In this document: piece by piece, positions 1-13,700 of the stretch
Numbering within the stretch: the stretch's first letter is position 1
Layout of the letters: each line of letters opens with the position of its first letter
NCBI GenBank assembly: GCA_033239525.1
Contig: BSYO01000004.1
Coordinates: 17,832,037-17,896,036 of the forward strand
Direction of reading: 5' to 3'
Length of the DNA stretch: 64,000 nucleotides
Origin: Nepenthes gracilis
Lineage: Eukaryota; Streptophyta; Magnoliopsida; Caryophyllales; Nepenthaceae
Program-made: the position numbers and the translations under genes
The notes under the pieces: model-generated
Seen by the model: only the letters and a program-made list of their open reading frames with translations
Told to the model about the DNA's origin: nothing
Databases searched by the model: none

Positions 1-1747
1 CTGAGTACCTCAAGCTCTAAAGCTGGCCACCATTGTTGATATTTGCAAAGTACATCTATCAACTATTAATCTGTGGTCTCTTTTCTTGGAATGTAGTTGT
101 CTAAACCTTTAGATGGTTGTTATTTTGTCCAACTGATGGAGTTGATATGATTTGCTGCATTGTGGAAATAAAATTTGTAGTTCTGTCTCCCTATGGTGAC
201 TTGGAGTTCATAGTTTTGAAGCATGGGAATTTTTTTTCTACGAGGCAAGGGTAAGAGTACATCATGATGTGGAGGCCTTGTGCATTAGTCCACTCTTTTT
301 TATCTTGCACTCATCTTTAGACTTTTGCCTACTCCATGTTCTCCATCTCATCAGTTGCTTAAATCTCTGATTAGTTCCCTTCTGTTGACCAAAAAATGAA
401 CGTTTGCTCTTTCTTGCCATACTCAGCGTCATCTTGTTTTCTTCTGTTTTCCTAATTTCTTTAGGGGACCATGATTAGCTTGTTACCTAATTTAAGCTAT
501 GCGTCTTGTGAATTTTAACAGTAATCAATGATTTCATATATAGGTCTACATGCCCATCTATCTGCCAACCACAGATATTTAAATCTGAATAACATTTTCT
601 TCCTTTCCCTTATTCAATCCACATAATGTTCATCTGAACTTATAGAAACAAGAAACTTATTTGTCCGGAAAGATATTTGCGTGCCTTTTAGCAAAAGCTA
701 GCAATATGGATGCGCTTTTCGTGTTTGTGATGGTGACTATGTGCTTATGTTAACCAAATTCCAAGAATGCAAGTTTACTGTATGAATAAAAATAACCCCG
801 ACCCCCTTTGCATAAACGGGAAACTTTCCAAACTCTGGATTGTGAGAAGGCTCATGTATTCGACTACTCATGATTAAAAGTCTAAGAAGCTCCACCTTGA
901 GGAATGGGATGGGCTTTATGGCGTTGAAGGACAAAGGAAAGTGCAAAGAACTTTAGCTTTATTGGATGGAGAGGTTTGAATGAAGATTTGAAAATCATCT
1001 ATGGAAAATTCAATTGAGTCAAAAGGCTTTTAAAGGTGAGCTCTGATACAATGGTAAGGTTGCTCCGTTGTGAGATAAAGGTTATGAGTTCAAGCCATGG
1101 AAACAAGCTATCTACAATATACAGTTTAGTGTTACACATATGAGCACCATAAATCCTGCAATGCAGGAGCCAATGCCCTAAGCTGCCCTTCAATATTTGT
1201 GTGTGTGTGTTTGTGTTGTGTTTGTTGGGGGTGGGGGTTCACATAGTTCATTCCTGGTTTCTGTTTTGGGTACATTCTGTATTTAGTTATGAATATGATG
1301 TTAAGTTGAATCTTATTTTAGAGGCTGTCATAGCAGAGCTTTCATTTTTATGGTAAATTTTGGTGAGGGTAAATATTATCCAATCACTGGGCAGGCCCTT
1401 GACCTAGAAAAAATATGTGCTTTCCTGTACTTTTGTTTTGTTTTCATTTAATTTATGGCAAGTTACCCATGTAGCAGAAGTGTTTTGGCTGACAATAAAC
1501 TTCTTGAGTCAGTTAGGTTGACTATTAGAGTCTAGAGGCTGTGTTTTGCAAGAATTTAGATGTGGCAGTTGGCACTTCTAATTTTATCCCTGTCATTATT
1601 TGCTGATTAGTGAGTGAACCGAACATGTATGGATGAAGGATAAACCTATTATTGAACACTCTATACAAATGCATTTATTTTGGCCTATTTGTTAATCCTC
1701 ACATTTTGCTTGTGTTTTTGACATATGTTGGCTGTTTTAATGTACAG
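1..1747. other. Intronic sequence upstream of the first visible RRP12 exon
   Basis: No coding exon is recognisable before the acceptor at 1746-1747. The stretch is AT-rich, with a GT-rich simple repeat near 1199-1230 followed by a G-run, and one tRNA-derived SINE. Because the first visible exon starts in the middle of a conserved domain, this is best read as an intron of the RRP12-like gene whose 5' exons lie outside the window. Confidence 0.6.
1036..1192 (+). mobile_element. Degenerate Au-type SINE (tRNA-derived)
   Basis: The segment has the order of a plant Au SINE. An A-box-like stretch (GATACAATGGTAAGG, about 1045-1059) is followed by TTGCTCC, a B-box-like GAGTTCAAGCC (1086-1096) and CATGGAAACA. 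The 3' end has the small inverted repeat CCTGCAATGCAGGAGC and closes with CTGCCCTT. Au SINEs occur widely in flowering plants and use LINE machinery. Target-site duplications are not clear, so the ends are approximate. It is not a functional tRNA: no cloverleaf can be folded. Confidence 0.7.
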
Positions 1748-4700
1748 TTGCATGAATGCATTGGATCAGCTCTTGGAGCCATGGGTCCTGAAATATTTTT
1801 AAGTTTTCTACCTCTTAATTTGGAAGCTGATGACCTATCTGAGGCAAATGTGTGGCTCTTCCCTATTCTAAAGCAGCATATAGTTGGTGGCCGGTTGCGT
1901 TTCTATATTGAATCACTCTTGGGTATGGTTGCACATATTAAGCAGAAATCGCGAAAGGTATGCAATTCTCTCAACAAGAAGTTTTTGTTCTTAATTTCAT
2001 TGATGATTTCTAAACTAAATTTGTTTTGGCAGCTTGAGAGTGAGGGGCGAATATTTTCATCAAGAAGTGCTGATGCACTTGTTTATTCTCTGTGGTCTTT
2101 GTTGCCTTCATTTTGTAATTACCCATTGGATACTGCTGAAAGCTTTGCCGATCTGGAGAAAGTGTTATCCAATGCTATGAATGAAGAACCTGATTTATGT
2201 GGTATTATTTGCTCTAGTTTGCAAATCCTTGTTCACCAGAATAAGCTTATTCTAGAAGGAAGCAGTGACATGGTTGCTGACAAAATGAGCATGTCCACAA
2301 AGCGGGCTATGGCTCGTTACACTCATCAGGTTGCTTCTGAAAATTTGAGTGTTTTAGTGTCATCTGCTCGTGGCATGCTGTCAATTTTATCAAAAGTTTT
2401 CTTGAAATCAACAAATAATTCTGGTGGATGTTTACAGGTATTTGTGTTATTTTTTTTCTTGCTTTATTCACCTATATTGTTTATCTGGTATTATGTGGTT
2501 GGGGTAGTGATTATATGTTTTTTGTGGGAAGAGTCGACAGCAGATGGATTTTTTTTTTGCTAACATGCCCTTGTTGTGCTAATATATATGTCATGGCTTG
2601 ATTGATTTCTGGATATGCAGATAGGCTTTGCCATTTTAGGTGCATTTGGTATGAAATTAGCGAAAAGGAACATATTCTTCTTGCTATTGCAGCAACATAT
2701 CCAGAGGGGGGTGGATATTATATGTGAGCGTATTCAGCAGGAATTTCCAAATTGGTTAAGAAGGAATACTGAGCGTGCACAACTTTTTATCGTTTGTTAT
2801 TTCCTATCTGTGCTACCACCTTTCTTTATCTGTCTTCCCTTCTATGTTTAACTGTCAGTTCTCAGCCAATTATTATCCTGTCTCTTCTTCTTGGCTGCCT
2901 CCTTTCTCTGGCTTGGTCATTCCATTCTTTATCACCTCCTTCTGTCACCTCTTTTTCATCAGCAGTGAAGATAAAACACCCTGAAAAAAAAGGTTCAAGG
3001 GCTTGTACAGTTTATTAGGTGAATCTTCTCTCCCCAGCCTTCATGCTGCTTTTTTCTCTGTACTTTGTTAATCTGTCTATTCATCCTTTGATTACCGCCC
3101 CTCAATACTACACTTAGATTAAGGTTATCTGATTATGCTGCACCTGATCTGCTTTTATCTGTTAAGCATGATCTTGCTGTTACAAGAAGTGAGTCTCACA
3201 AAATGTCAGATTGCAGCTCATAACAAATAAATCATTGTATTTGCTTTTTTTTCAAAGAAACAGGAACAACGAGTTGCACCATATTTTTTTTCCTTTTTCT
3301 TTTCTTTTTCAGGGGTGGGGGGGAGCCCTTGCTTCCACAGTAATGTCCAACTTGATAAAGTTGAATTTTTGAATATATAATAAATGCTTTGACAAAGGTT
3401 GGAACTTGAATTTGGTTAGATGATGGGGTTAATACTCTGAGGTGTTTATTACCACTTTTGAGAAAAGATTTCAATTTGCAATTCTTCTTTAGTAGTGCGC
3501 TGTCTCATTTATTCTGTTTCACATTGTTGGACACAACAATTAATTATGAATTAATGGATCACAATTCTCATTACGCGAGGGAGAATCTGTACGCCACCAT
3601 ATTATGAGCAACGGTCAGGATGCTTCTGGTTTTATTGCACTTCACCTGAGTCAATAACAAATAGTTATAGCTGGCTCTCTTAATGGCTCTTGTAGATATG
3701 TCATAAGAGAAGTTCTACTCATATGTATATGTAAGATTTTTTTACATATATTACAAATGCTAGAACACCCTTACAAAAGGAATATACCACAATATATCCT
3801 AAAGTTTATTATAGCAGTATATTCAAAAAGCTCTGTCTCAAGTTGGTATATAAATGTTGATTATGTCTCGTTTGTTACAAATATGTGTAATTCAAATTTC
3901 AGCTAAAACTTGGTGAAAATATCTTTTAATTGATCTCTAATCTTCACACTGTGAACATGAATTAAGCTCGGGTAGAGCTTTTCACGAACAAATGACAATT
4001 TACCTCAATTTTCTTTGCATGCTAGTGAAATATTAGATTTAATGAAATTTGAATGACTGCTTTGATTATCACATTACAATTGAGAATATCAAGAACTCTT
4101 ATAACCAAGAGAATCAAATTATTATTCGAAGCCACACCATTTTACAAGAAACATATGTATTTGTATAGTATTCTAATTCCACTGTTGACCTGGTTATCAC
4201 ATTATTTCTTAGTCTTTCATGACACAAGATTGCCTCCAATAAAAACATAATAGTTAATGGGAGACTTTCGATCATCTAATGACCCAACCCAACTAGTATG
4301 AGAAAACCTTTCAACCTACGTATGACCATGGTCACTGAAGAGTAAGATTTGACCTAGTGTAAATTGGAGATGTCTCACAATCTACATTATAGCCTCAGGA
4401 TGAGGAATACGAGAAGATAAAAATTGGCTTACAATACTAGCCAAGAAGGTAATATCTGGATGAGTCATGGTAAGGTAATCGGATCTGTTAACTAGTAAAA
4501 TGGCTAGTAATCACTACATTATCCATATCTATCACGAGTTATAAAGTACGGACACCGACACGGGATGCAGACACAATGCGACATTGACATGTTAACACAT
4601 TATTTTTTACAAATTAAGGACACAACACGTTGGGGATATATAAATTAAAATAATGGTTTATATTTTTTTTAATTGATGAACACTTCTATTTCACAATAAA

Positions 4701-7700
4701 TGTGAAATAAAAACATATATTTTTTAAATATTATACAAAAAAATCATTGGAAAAAAGGCGGTATGTATTCATATAAGGACAATAATATTGATACAACTTT
4801 TAACACGGATAAATATAAAATATCAATGACACTTAATTATAAAAAGTATATCACTTTCAAGATTGCATTACTATATTTTCTTCATTGTCTCCATTTTCAT
4901 CACCATCATCGGTAAAAACAACACATTCTAGCTCTGACTCATCCAATGAGAGGTGTGTAATTTTTAACTTTCTAATATCATCGAGTGAGTCAAATGTATC
5001 TCCATTAATGTTCCACATCTTACTCTTTCCTTATGAGTATTGTGGATGAGTCCTTGAAAGTAGGCAAAGATTACTACGAATGAAAACCAAATTTTCGACA
5101 CGTTTTGTAGTCATTATATTCCTTATCAATGAATGGACAAATGAGTAAGTACTCCAACTTCTCTCACAACATGATGATAAAGATGATTATACAAGTAGTT
5201 TTAAAGCTAAAGATTGGAGTAAATGTACACTTAGACCATAAACAATCCACCAACTTTTTGAATCCATACTATAGCAATCACTAATAAAATCAATATTTGT
5301 AGATTGATTTGCGCTTGGCAAAAAATTAGCAAATTCCATATTGGCCGTAAATTGATCTTCCATATTAGGGATTTGTATTTTCATACATTTCATCATTCCT
5401 TGAGAAACTTCTTATTCTGTGTGGAGGAACTCTATTTGGCCATTTACTAAGCTATTGATCGCTATAGTACCTTACAAATTTAATAACAAAAAATAAAATG
5501 TTAGATTTAAATTCAATTTTGTTTAATGAATGTATAATTAGATCATACAAAAATGATAAATTATAATACTTTAATTATTTTGGATTTAAAGAATGGGCTA
5601 TGCAATAAAGTTGGGGTGTTATTCTTTCTCCATTGGTCGATAAGAATGTTATAAACCACATCATAGAATGTGGATTCGCTATTTTTTCAAGCTTATATAT
5701 AGCAATATTCACTTTTCCAATCTTGGTATCCCACATATTATACACTAAGTTAAGACAATGTTTGTTCATGTCATAAGTCCTAAGCATATCATATGTAGGA
5801 GCAGTAAATGAAAGTATATAATCAATCTTATCTCACCAAATATCATTTAATAGTAACTTTTTTACATGTTTAGCTTTCCTCACTTAATAACCAAAGTTTG
5901 AAGGGCCACCTTAATGAGTTTAAATCTCTTCAACATAACAATAATCGAAACAAAATGAGTGGTTAAAGTAATTTCAAAGGAACATAATTATTAAATATAA
6001 ATAATCGCATAGAATGATATGTAATAAAATTCTTAATAAACAAACAATCATCGAAAATTTATATGATCCAAAAATATTCGTCAAATGCCACTTAATTGTT
6101 CTCTATATTCTTTGCTGCACAAACATTTTGCAAGGCGAGATTAAGCGTATAGACTACACATGGAGTCCAAAAGATGTGAGGATAAAGTTGATGAATTAAT
6201 ACCCTGATACCTGCACAATCCTTTCAATTTTTAGTTATCACTTGAACAATATTATCGGCACCTACCTCCTCAATGATTTCCTTCATCAAATTAAAGATAA
6301 AGTATTTATCCTTAGTTTCCCTTCAACAATTAGCCATATTAAGAAATATAGAACTACCTTCTATCATAAAGCTAATTAATGGCCTTCTTTGATAGTCATT
6401 CCACCCTTTACTTACAATGCTCACACCTTTCTTCTTCCATGCTCTTTTAATAGGTTGTAATAACCTTTCAATATTAGTTTTCTCTTATTGAAGTAATGTA
6501 ATTCTCAACATATTATATTCAGGTGACAAATAGTCCATAAGTGAGTTATTGGCTACAAAGGTAAAATAGCTCACATAATATGGGTTCCTTATTAAGTGAA
6601 ATGACAAGCCAGTAGAGTAAAACATTTTAGCAATCTCAACATGCAATAGGCATGTATTGTTGAAAGCTCCCGAAATTGGATTAGAAGATGTACGTCCACT
6701 TGTATTTGTTTTTTTCCTCTTTAGATCATACCCTCCTAGAACAAAGCTCTCCATTGAAGATTGGGTTTGGAGAGATCCTACATTGCCCAATGATACTTAG
6801 TTGGGCAAAGAGACCTCTTTTGGTGCATTAGTCTACGCTTTTACCTTTACGTCACTTTCAATTTGTTGCATTTTTGTTATATCATTTGATGCCAATTTTT
6901 TTTTTTTGGTAAAAACTAATCCTCAAATCGGATATTTTTAGTAGATGAGTATGAATCCTCGTGTAGGAATATTTCTTTGTTTGATGGCAAAAATTGGATT
7001 GCCAAGATATGGTTTCACCTCCTTCATTAAGTTTGTTATATCTTGTAACATACACCCACAAGGGTTTATTATTGTCTTCTTCGTTGCAATATGAAGATGA
7101 ACTAGTGCCAACATTAGAAGATGACATATTAATAGCCTATTAAAGTAACAAATAAAGAATTAATACAATATTTTTTTAAAAACTAAAAATATATATATAT
7201 ATATATATATTATATGTTAATAAATTATTTATAAACTATAATACAAATTATAATACAGAAGACATTACTAAACTTGGAAACAAAAGAGACATTAAATATA
7301 GTATGTAACAAATTATAATAATTTATTATCAATAAATTGTTATTGTATATTATATAGTAATAGTATGTTATAGTACTGTATATTATACAGTAACAGTATA
7401 TTATAGTACTGTACATTATACACTAATAGTATATTACAGTACTGTATATTATAATTAACAATATACAGTAACAATAATATATTGTTACTATATATGTCTG
7501 TTATAGTAAAACAATAAAATATATAGTATATATAAACAGTATATTGAATAATATTGTAACAAATAATTAATACTATTGTAAAACAATATATACGGTAAAA
7601 CCAGTGGAATTCGAACACAAACGAAGAAGGATTTCAAAATGTGTGGTTTGAAAATGAGAATAATATATTTGAAATCCTATTCTAGGGTTCGAAAATTGAA

Positions 7701-10700
7701 AAGAAGGATTTCAAAATCAAATTCTAGGTTTCAAAAATAACAATATATACTGTTACTTGACAGTTGCTTTACCTTCGTGTTCAACTTCTCTCTCTATCCA
7801 GTCGTATGCGTCAGGTGGCTGAGAAAACAATAGTATAGTCATACGTGAGTCGAGAGTGTGAGAAAATTGGATGTAAGAAGTGGCGCTTGGATTCAAAGAT
7901 GGAACCCTAATTTGCGGCTCTTTGACGGAATAGAGGTGAGGATGATAGAATAGAAGTCGAGATGAAACGCTGGGAACTGTATGGATTATTATATTCTATG
8001 AATTTATAAAAAAAAGCCCACAACTTTTATAATTTATCAAATGGCACATAATATCTAAAAAATATAAAAATATATAATATGTCTAAAACGTGTTGGAATG
8101 TGTCCATAACGTGGCGGATGTGTTTGGAGCGAGTCTAAATGTGTTGCGGTGTGTTCAGAGTCTGTCCAAAATGTGTCGGGACGTGTTCGGAGTGTGTCCA
8201 AAACATGTTAAAATAAAAAAAATAAATTAATACATGTCGGACTACGTTCGACACATGTCCGGGGCATGTCAATATCTAATACGTGTCAGACACTGACATT
8301 TTAAATTCAAGAGAGTGTTTGTACTTCCTAGATCACGAGAAGAATACACCCATCACTAGAATGACAATAAAATACAGAGTGATTGCTATTACAACAAGAG
8401 AGTACACAACTTTGTTATACCTGCCAAATCATGCTTGCAAGGGCTGTTTCAAACCATGAAATGACTTTTCGTCTAACAAACAAATCTTAACTCCCCATGA
8501 GCAACAAACATTATGGTTGCTTCAAATAAACATCCTACGGAAGATCACCATGTATGAAGACATTCTTAATATCAATCGTATGTAATGACTAGTGATGATA
8601 GGCAAGGACATAAGAAGCCCAATAGAAGTAAGCTTGGTGACACGAGAGAGTATTAATGTAGTCCACTCCTTTAGTCTAAGCATGTCCTTTAACCATTAGA
8701 TGGATTTCAACTAAGTTAAAGAACTTTATGGATTGACTTTCACTGTGTAGACTAATTCATAGAAGAAGAGTTTTTTCTCAAGCATTAAAGAGACCCTATC
8801 TGATGTGTGATTATTCTGAAAAGCAACCACCTCTTTCTTTATAGATGAGTGCTAATCATGATGAGAAATAGCCTCAGATATTAATCAAGGTACACTGATA
8901 GAGTTCAAGGAGGATTTAAAATTTTGTTTAGAAGTTGAAAAATTAGCATATGATAATGTAGTAGGCTAGGGATGTTGAGCACAATTTCAATGACCCTTCC
9001 TCAATGTGATTATAAGGTTTAAATCAGTCCCCTGATTAGGAAGAATAGGCTCTATTGATGGAAGAACTAGCTTGATAGGGGTCTACTCAAGATTTGCTCT
9101 CTAGGGAGCCAAATACCAGACGAGGACCGTGAACACAAGTTTTGAGTGACAAGAGGATAAGGAGGCATGATTGACAAAGGTATAGCTGACACAATATTTG
9201 GAACAATCTCATAAACAATAATATTATGATTAAGATGGATACTGGATGATTAACACAATGAAGATATGTTGGGAATTGAGATACATTGTTTTAGGTTGAT
9301 GAAATGTGATTTCAGAGGATACCAACAATTTTTCCAACTCTTAAGAGAAACTTTGGTATCCTAATAGAGCAGAGTATACCAATAAAACTATATTGCAGAG
9401 ACTTGTGATCAAGCTTTCTCAATTAAGGCTGAATAGCACGAACATAACAAATACAACCAAAAATTTTCGTGGGATATGATAAGGAATCTTTAGAACTCCC
9501 ATTATGAATAAGATATCTTTGGTAATTTTCATCAAATGCCTATTCTTCTGTTCTATTACACTATTCTATAGGGGTGTATCCGGATAAGATGTTGTGAATA
9601 ATTTTATTTTGGGGTAGGAATGACAAAAAGAAAGTAGAAAAATATTCACGATCATTATTGCTACACAAACTATGGATAGAGGTAAAAAATTGGATTCTAA
9701 TTTCGGCATAAAACACACACAAAAAAAAAGGAATATAATTTGAAATGATTTTTCATCAAGTATAACCAAGTGATTCTTGAAAAAATATCAACAAATGTAA
9801 CACAATAACGAAATTTCATTTTAGATGAAACTTGACAAGGTTTCCATATATTTGAGTGAACTAATTTAAAAGGGCAAAGGCATGTGGATTTACCTGAGGG
9901 TAGTATGACTAACAATGATACTTGGCAAACTAATATGACTCACAAACAGGTTAGGAACATAATCCATAGTTGGACACAACTTTTTAAGTCTAGAAAGAGA
10001 GGGGTGACCTAACCTACAATGAAGGTCAAGGGGTACAGAAGTAGCACTCGAATAAACAATAGGATTGTGTTCGTTATCGAATTTTTCCAATAAACCTTTT
10101 GTCATAAGATTCTGAAATTCACAATAACTGGATTAGAATGTGGCTCTAGAATTATTTATTCAAGTAAATTCACTAATTGATAAAAGATTTAACGAAACAT
10201 TTGGCAACTAAAGAACTAATGAGACACATAATGTTCGTATCAATAAAACTGAGCCAACCCCTTCAACCTTTAGAGATGAGCCATTTGTCAAAGTAATGTC
10301 AGGAACATTGGAGCATAGGTGATAATAATATAAGATATCAGTAAACTCAGTTATGTGATAAGAGGCGCCGGATTTAAATAACCCAATTCTAAGAGGACGC
10401 TAAGAGAGGCAATGTGGCTATTGGATTGAACATGAGTAGTCATGTTCTGAGTGGGAGTCATAGTTGGCTTTCTATGTAACTGCCAACATTTAGTCAGTAT
10501 ATGACCAACTTTACTACAATAAAAAATCGATACTCTCCCATTGTGATACTTGATAGAAGCCACGAGTAATCAAAGTATAATCATAGATCCGAATTTGTGG
10601 TAGTAGCGTAAGATCTGTATCATTGTAGAGTATACTACAGGAAACCATAAAACGGAACCCAAACGGTGGCTGGTATCCAGCTATTGCATAGAAACAAGCT

Positions 10701-13700
10701 GTATAGAAGAAACCCTAGCTGTAGAGAAGAAAGACAGCCTAGAGAAGAAAGATAGCCACAACAAAAGAAATCTGACAATAAAACCCTAGTGATATTAGCT
10801 GAATTATGTGCAGAAGAAAAATCAATTAGCTGTAAAATCAGACACTGCACCAAGAAAAATAGATTTTGTTGTTAGTAGAAGAACAACAGCCTCAGAAGCC
10901 AACAACCCAGCTGAAGAGAAGAATGCCAGAATTTGGAACACCAATGGAGAAACCAACCGGAGAACAGCTGTAGAGAAAAAAAAATAAACCCTACAATGCT
11001 TCCTCACCGGGAACAGAAGACTGGTGAACGTATCACCATGTGTAATGTTGGGCACCGCTGTAAAAATCGAGGGAAAAAAATTTATAAAAAGTAAAGGAAT
11101 AGGTTGAAAACTCACCAGCAATGTCATAGAATCACCAAGTTGACTTTCAAGATCAGTGAACTGTGGATAAAAAATTCCTGATATGAAGAATCTATCAATT
11201 GACCCACATATCTTGGATTGCCAAATTTGTGCATTGATTGTGGATAAATATGTAAATATGTTGTGCTTGGATTAGCTCTACTCACATGTATATATAGGAT
11301 TATTTATATATATCATAAATACTAAACTACCCTTGTATTCTAATTATATATCCTAAAGTATATTCTCACTGTATATCCTAGCAGCTTTGTTAAATGATAT
11401 GTTGAGATATTGATTAACTCGATTGTAAATTTCATAAAACTCGAGATCTATCTGAAATTTCCGGAACATTGTAGATGCTTTTCCTTCTTTCTTTCAATTA
11501 TTCATGTATAATCATGATGGCATTGATATTATTGGATGCGGTGATGATTTCATCATTGCTATTTAGTAGAAACTGCTATTTGCTTCTAATAAAGGGAAAA
11601 AAAAAAAAAAGAAACTGTTGTTTGCTTGCTAATGAATATGGAGAGTTGCATAAGGTACAAGTCTTTCGCTTTATCGGGGGCTTATAGTTGCTAAATCTGA
11701 CACAACTCTGGCATGATTTCAGACTACAATTGGTCAGTTTGCTTCAATAGCAGATAAAACTGTGGTGACTAGGTTTTTCAAGACAACAATGCAAAAACTT
11801 TTGAGGGTTACTCAAGATGCTAGTAAAGTGGAGAATGTTCCGACTTTGATGCAGATTGACAATTCTCCCAATGAGAATTCATTGTCTCTTGTGAGGTTAG
11901 GTTATTCGTTGTCTCTGCTACATTCACTTGTTCATTTACAATTTGTTTTGACTTTATAGATAGTTATGTGATTTTTATTGTCTCCATTAATGAATTATTG
12001 AACTTCAAAAATGAAATAGGTGGGGCTTCTATATCTTGTGGTCATGTAATTGTAAATTATCTAGGCTTTTTATGCTGCTGCAGAGCTCAGCTGATTGATT
12101 TAGCAGTATCACTTTTGCCTGGGTTGAGTTTTGAAGAGATTGATCTCTTATTTGTTGCAATAGTTCCAGCATTGAAGGTTTGTAGTTCTTTTCTTGAGTT
12201 GGTTTTCTGAGTTTGTTGTCAATTTATCGAGCTTTCTTTCAGCATTCTTTCAAGCAACAAGAGTTGACTGAGTTTATCGAATTGTGTTGCAGGATGCAGA
12301 TGGTTTGATTCAAAAGAAGGCATACAAAGTTCTTTCAATTATTCTCAGGGTAATCTTCTTTTCCAATATTTGATAGGTTTTTTGATGCGGACATCATAAA
12401 TATTTCAAATTAGAAGAAATTTGATTTTATTTGATTAGAAAATATTTTATTTCATTTGTTTTTATTTTACTTGAAAGATTTTATTGTGAGATCTTATTTG
12501 ATGAAATTTTATTTTATTCTTTACTTTAGGAAATTATGTCATATTTAGTTAGAAAATTATATTTATTTCGTAATTAACCTAGGAGTAGGGTTTCTTTATA
12601 TAAGGATCCTAACCCTAATGTTGAATGCGTGATTGATGAGTTGAATAAAATTTGAGTGATTGTGATTCTTTACTCTCTTCACTAATCTCCACTTCTCTTC
12701 TCGTTGCTCCTCCTCCTGTTTCTTCCCTTTCTTCTAGTTTCTTTTCCTTCCCTTCCCCCTATTTTCCCGCTTCCCTTTATCAAATTTGGTACTTCTCTCT
12801 TTCTCTCTTTGTTAACTTCTCCAGATTCTTTCTCCCAATTTCTTTTTCTCCTCCTCCTCTCCTTCTCCGTTCTCTACATTAAATTTGATATCAGATATAG
12901 GTTCTGTATTATTTCTATACTATCTTCCCGTTACCAACTCTAGTAGCACAACTGCCCACCTCCACACCACAGCAAATAATTTAGCCCTTCTTCTGATGAC
13001 TACAATATCACCTACTTCTGCCTCATCTTTAGTTTGAAATAGAAAACAGCAAAAAAGGTGTTTTCGTTTTGTGGCAGAAAACATTGTTGAAAAAAAAAAC
13101 CAGAAAGATAGAGACAAGTAGCAGTAGTCAACGATGCTGTCACAGCAGGAGGAAGAAAACCCATAGTGGTGGCCACACTCACTGAAATCGCCATATGTCT
13201 TCATCCCTCTCTTCAACCCACTGAAACCATCCTCCATGTCGCCGTTCACTGTCATGACCACCACCTCTTCAGTTGCCGCCAAGCCAACTCATATCCACAA
13301 CTGCTATCCAAACCACCCGAAAACCCTAATTGACCACTCACCCCAAAATCCTAATCGACCACTTACCTGAAAACCTAGTGCCTAGGCTCTACCACCATCA
13401 ATGAAAGCAAACCCTAACCCACACTCGAGCTGACGCCCAACCTAAATCCTAGCTGACACTCCTCTCTATCATAGAGGGGGGAAAAAAAAAGTTCTCAAAT
13501 AAAATCTCAAGAGAGAGGGAGTCACACACTGGGTTGTGCCGATTCATCGTCGCCTTCATGTTCTTTGTCTTCTTTTGTCTTCGTCGCCATCTTCTTTGTC
13601 AACATTTCATTTTCGTATTCATCGTCGTCTACATTGCCGTTGCCATTGCCATCACCTAACCGATCAAGTACCCTTCGTCGTCGTCATTGCTTGAACAAGA

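Larger units (their letters stand above)
4539..8331 (-). mobile_element. hAT DNA transposon nested in the copia element
   Basis: The 3793-bp insert is flanked by a perfect 8-bp duplication, ATCACGAG, at 4531-4538 and 8332-8339; 8 bp is the hAT hallmark. The ends form a short imperfect inverted repeat sharing AAGTAC and ACAC (TTATAAAGTACGGACACC at the left; CTAGGAAGTACAAACACT when the right end is read in reverse). Inside, the - strand holds decayed hAT transposase pieces. It cuts the copia pol region, so it is younger than that element. Confidence 0.88.
3600..11400 (-). mobile_element. Old Ty1/copia retrotransposon in RRP12 intron 2, split by a hAT element
   Basis: Read on the - strand, this stretch gives copia pieces in the expected order: zinc knuckle (about 10500), GAG-pre-integrase (about 10000), integrase core (about 9800), reverse transcriptase (about 9250-8400), then, beyond a nested hAT transposon, RNase H and the C-terminal pol end (about 4500-3870). 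Every piece is broken by stops. Related AT-rich segments at 3713-3830 and 11276-11392 look like parts of its two LTRs. The N-terminal gag seems lost and I cannot fix the outer ends, so the limits are approximate. It is antisense to RRP12. Confidence 0.7.

Noticed and set aside
1045..1096. tRNA gene
   Set aside because: Only box A and box B resemble a tRNA; no cloverleaf or acceptor stem forms, and the 3' part is that of an Au SINE.
2615..2851. Open frame after a good acceptor-like TGCAG in RRP12 intron 2 (FPNWLRRNTER motif)
   Set aside because: Exon 2 (ending 2437) and the exon at 11723 join directly in phase and in the order expected for plant RRP12; no residues are missing between them. 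The frame may be a remnant of a transposon protein, but I cannot name it.
7225..7618. Tyr/Ile-rich - strand open frames
   Set aside because: They are translations of a 33-bp AT-rich tandem repeat in the hAT element.
12704..12943. Ser/Leu/Pro-rich open frames in the CT-rich tracts (also about 14117-14482)
   Set aside because: They arise from pyrimidine-rich LTR sequence, recur in LTR copies and have no start context or domain.
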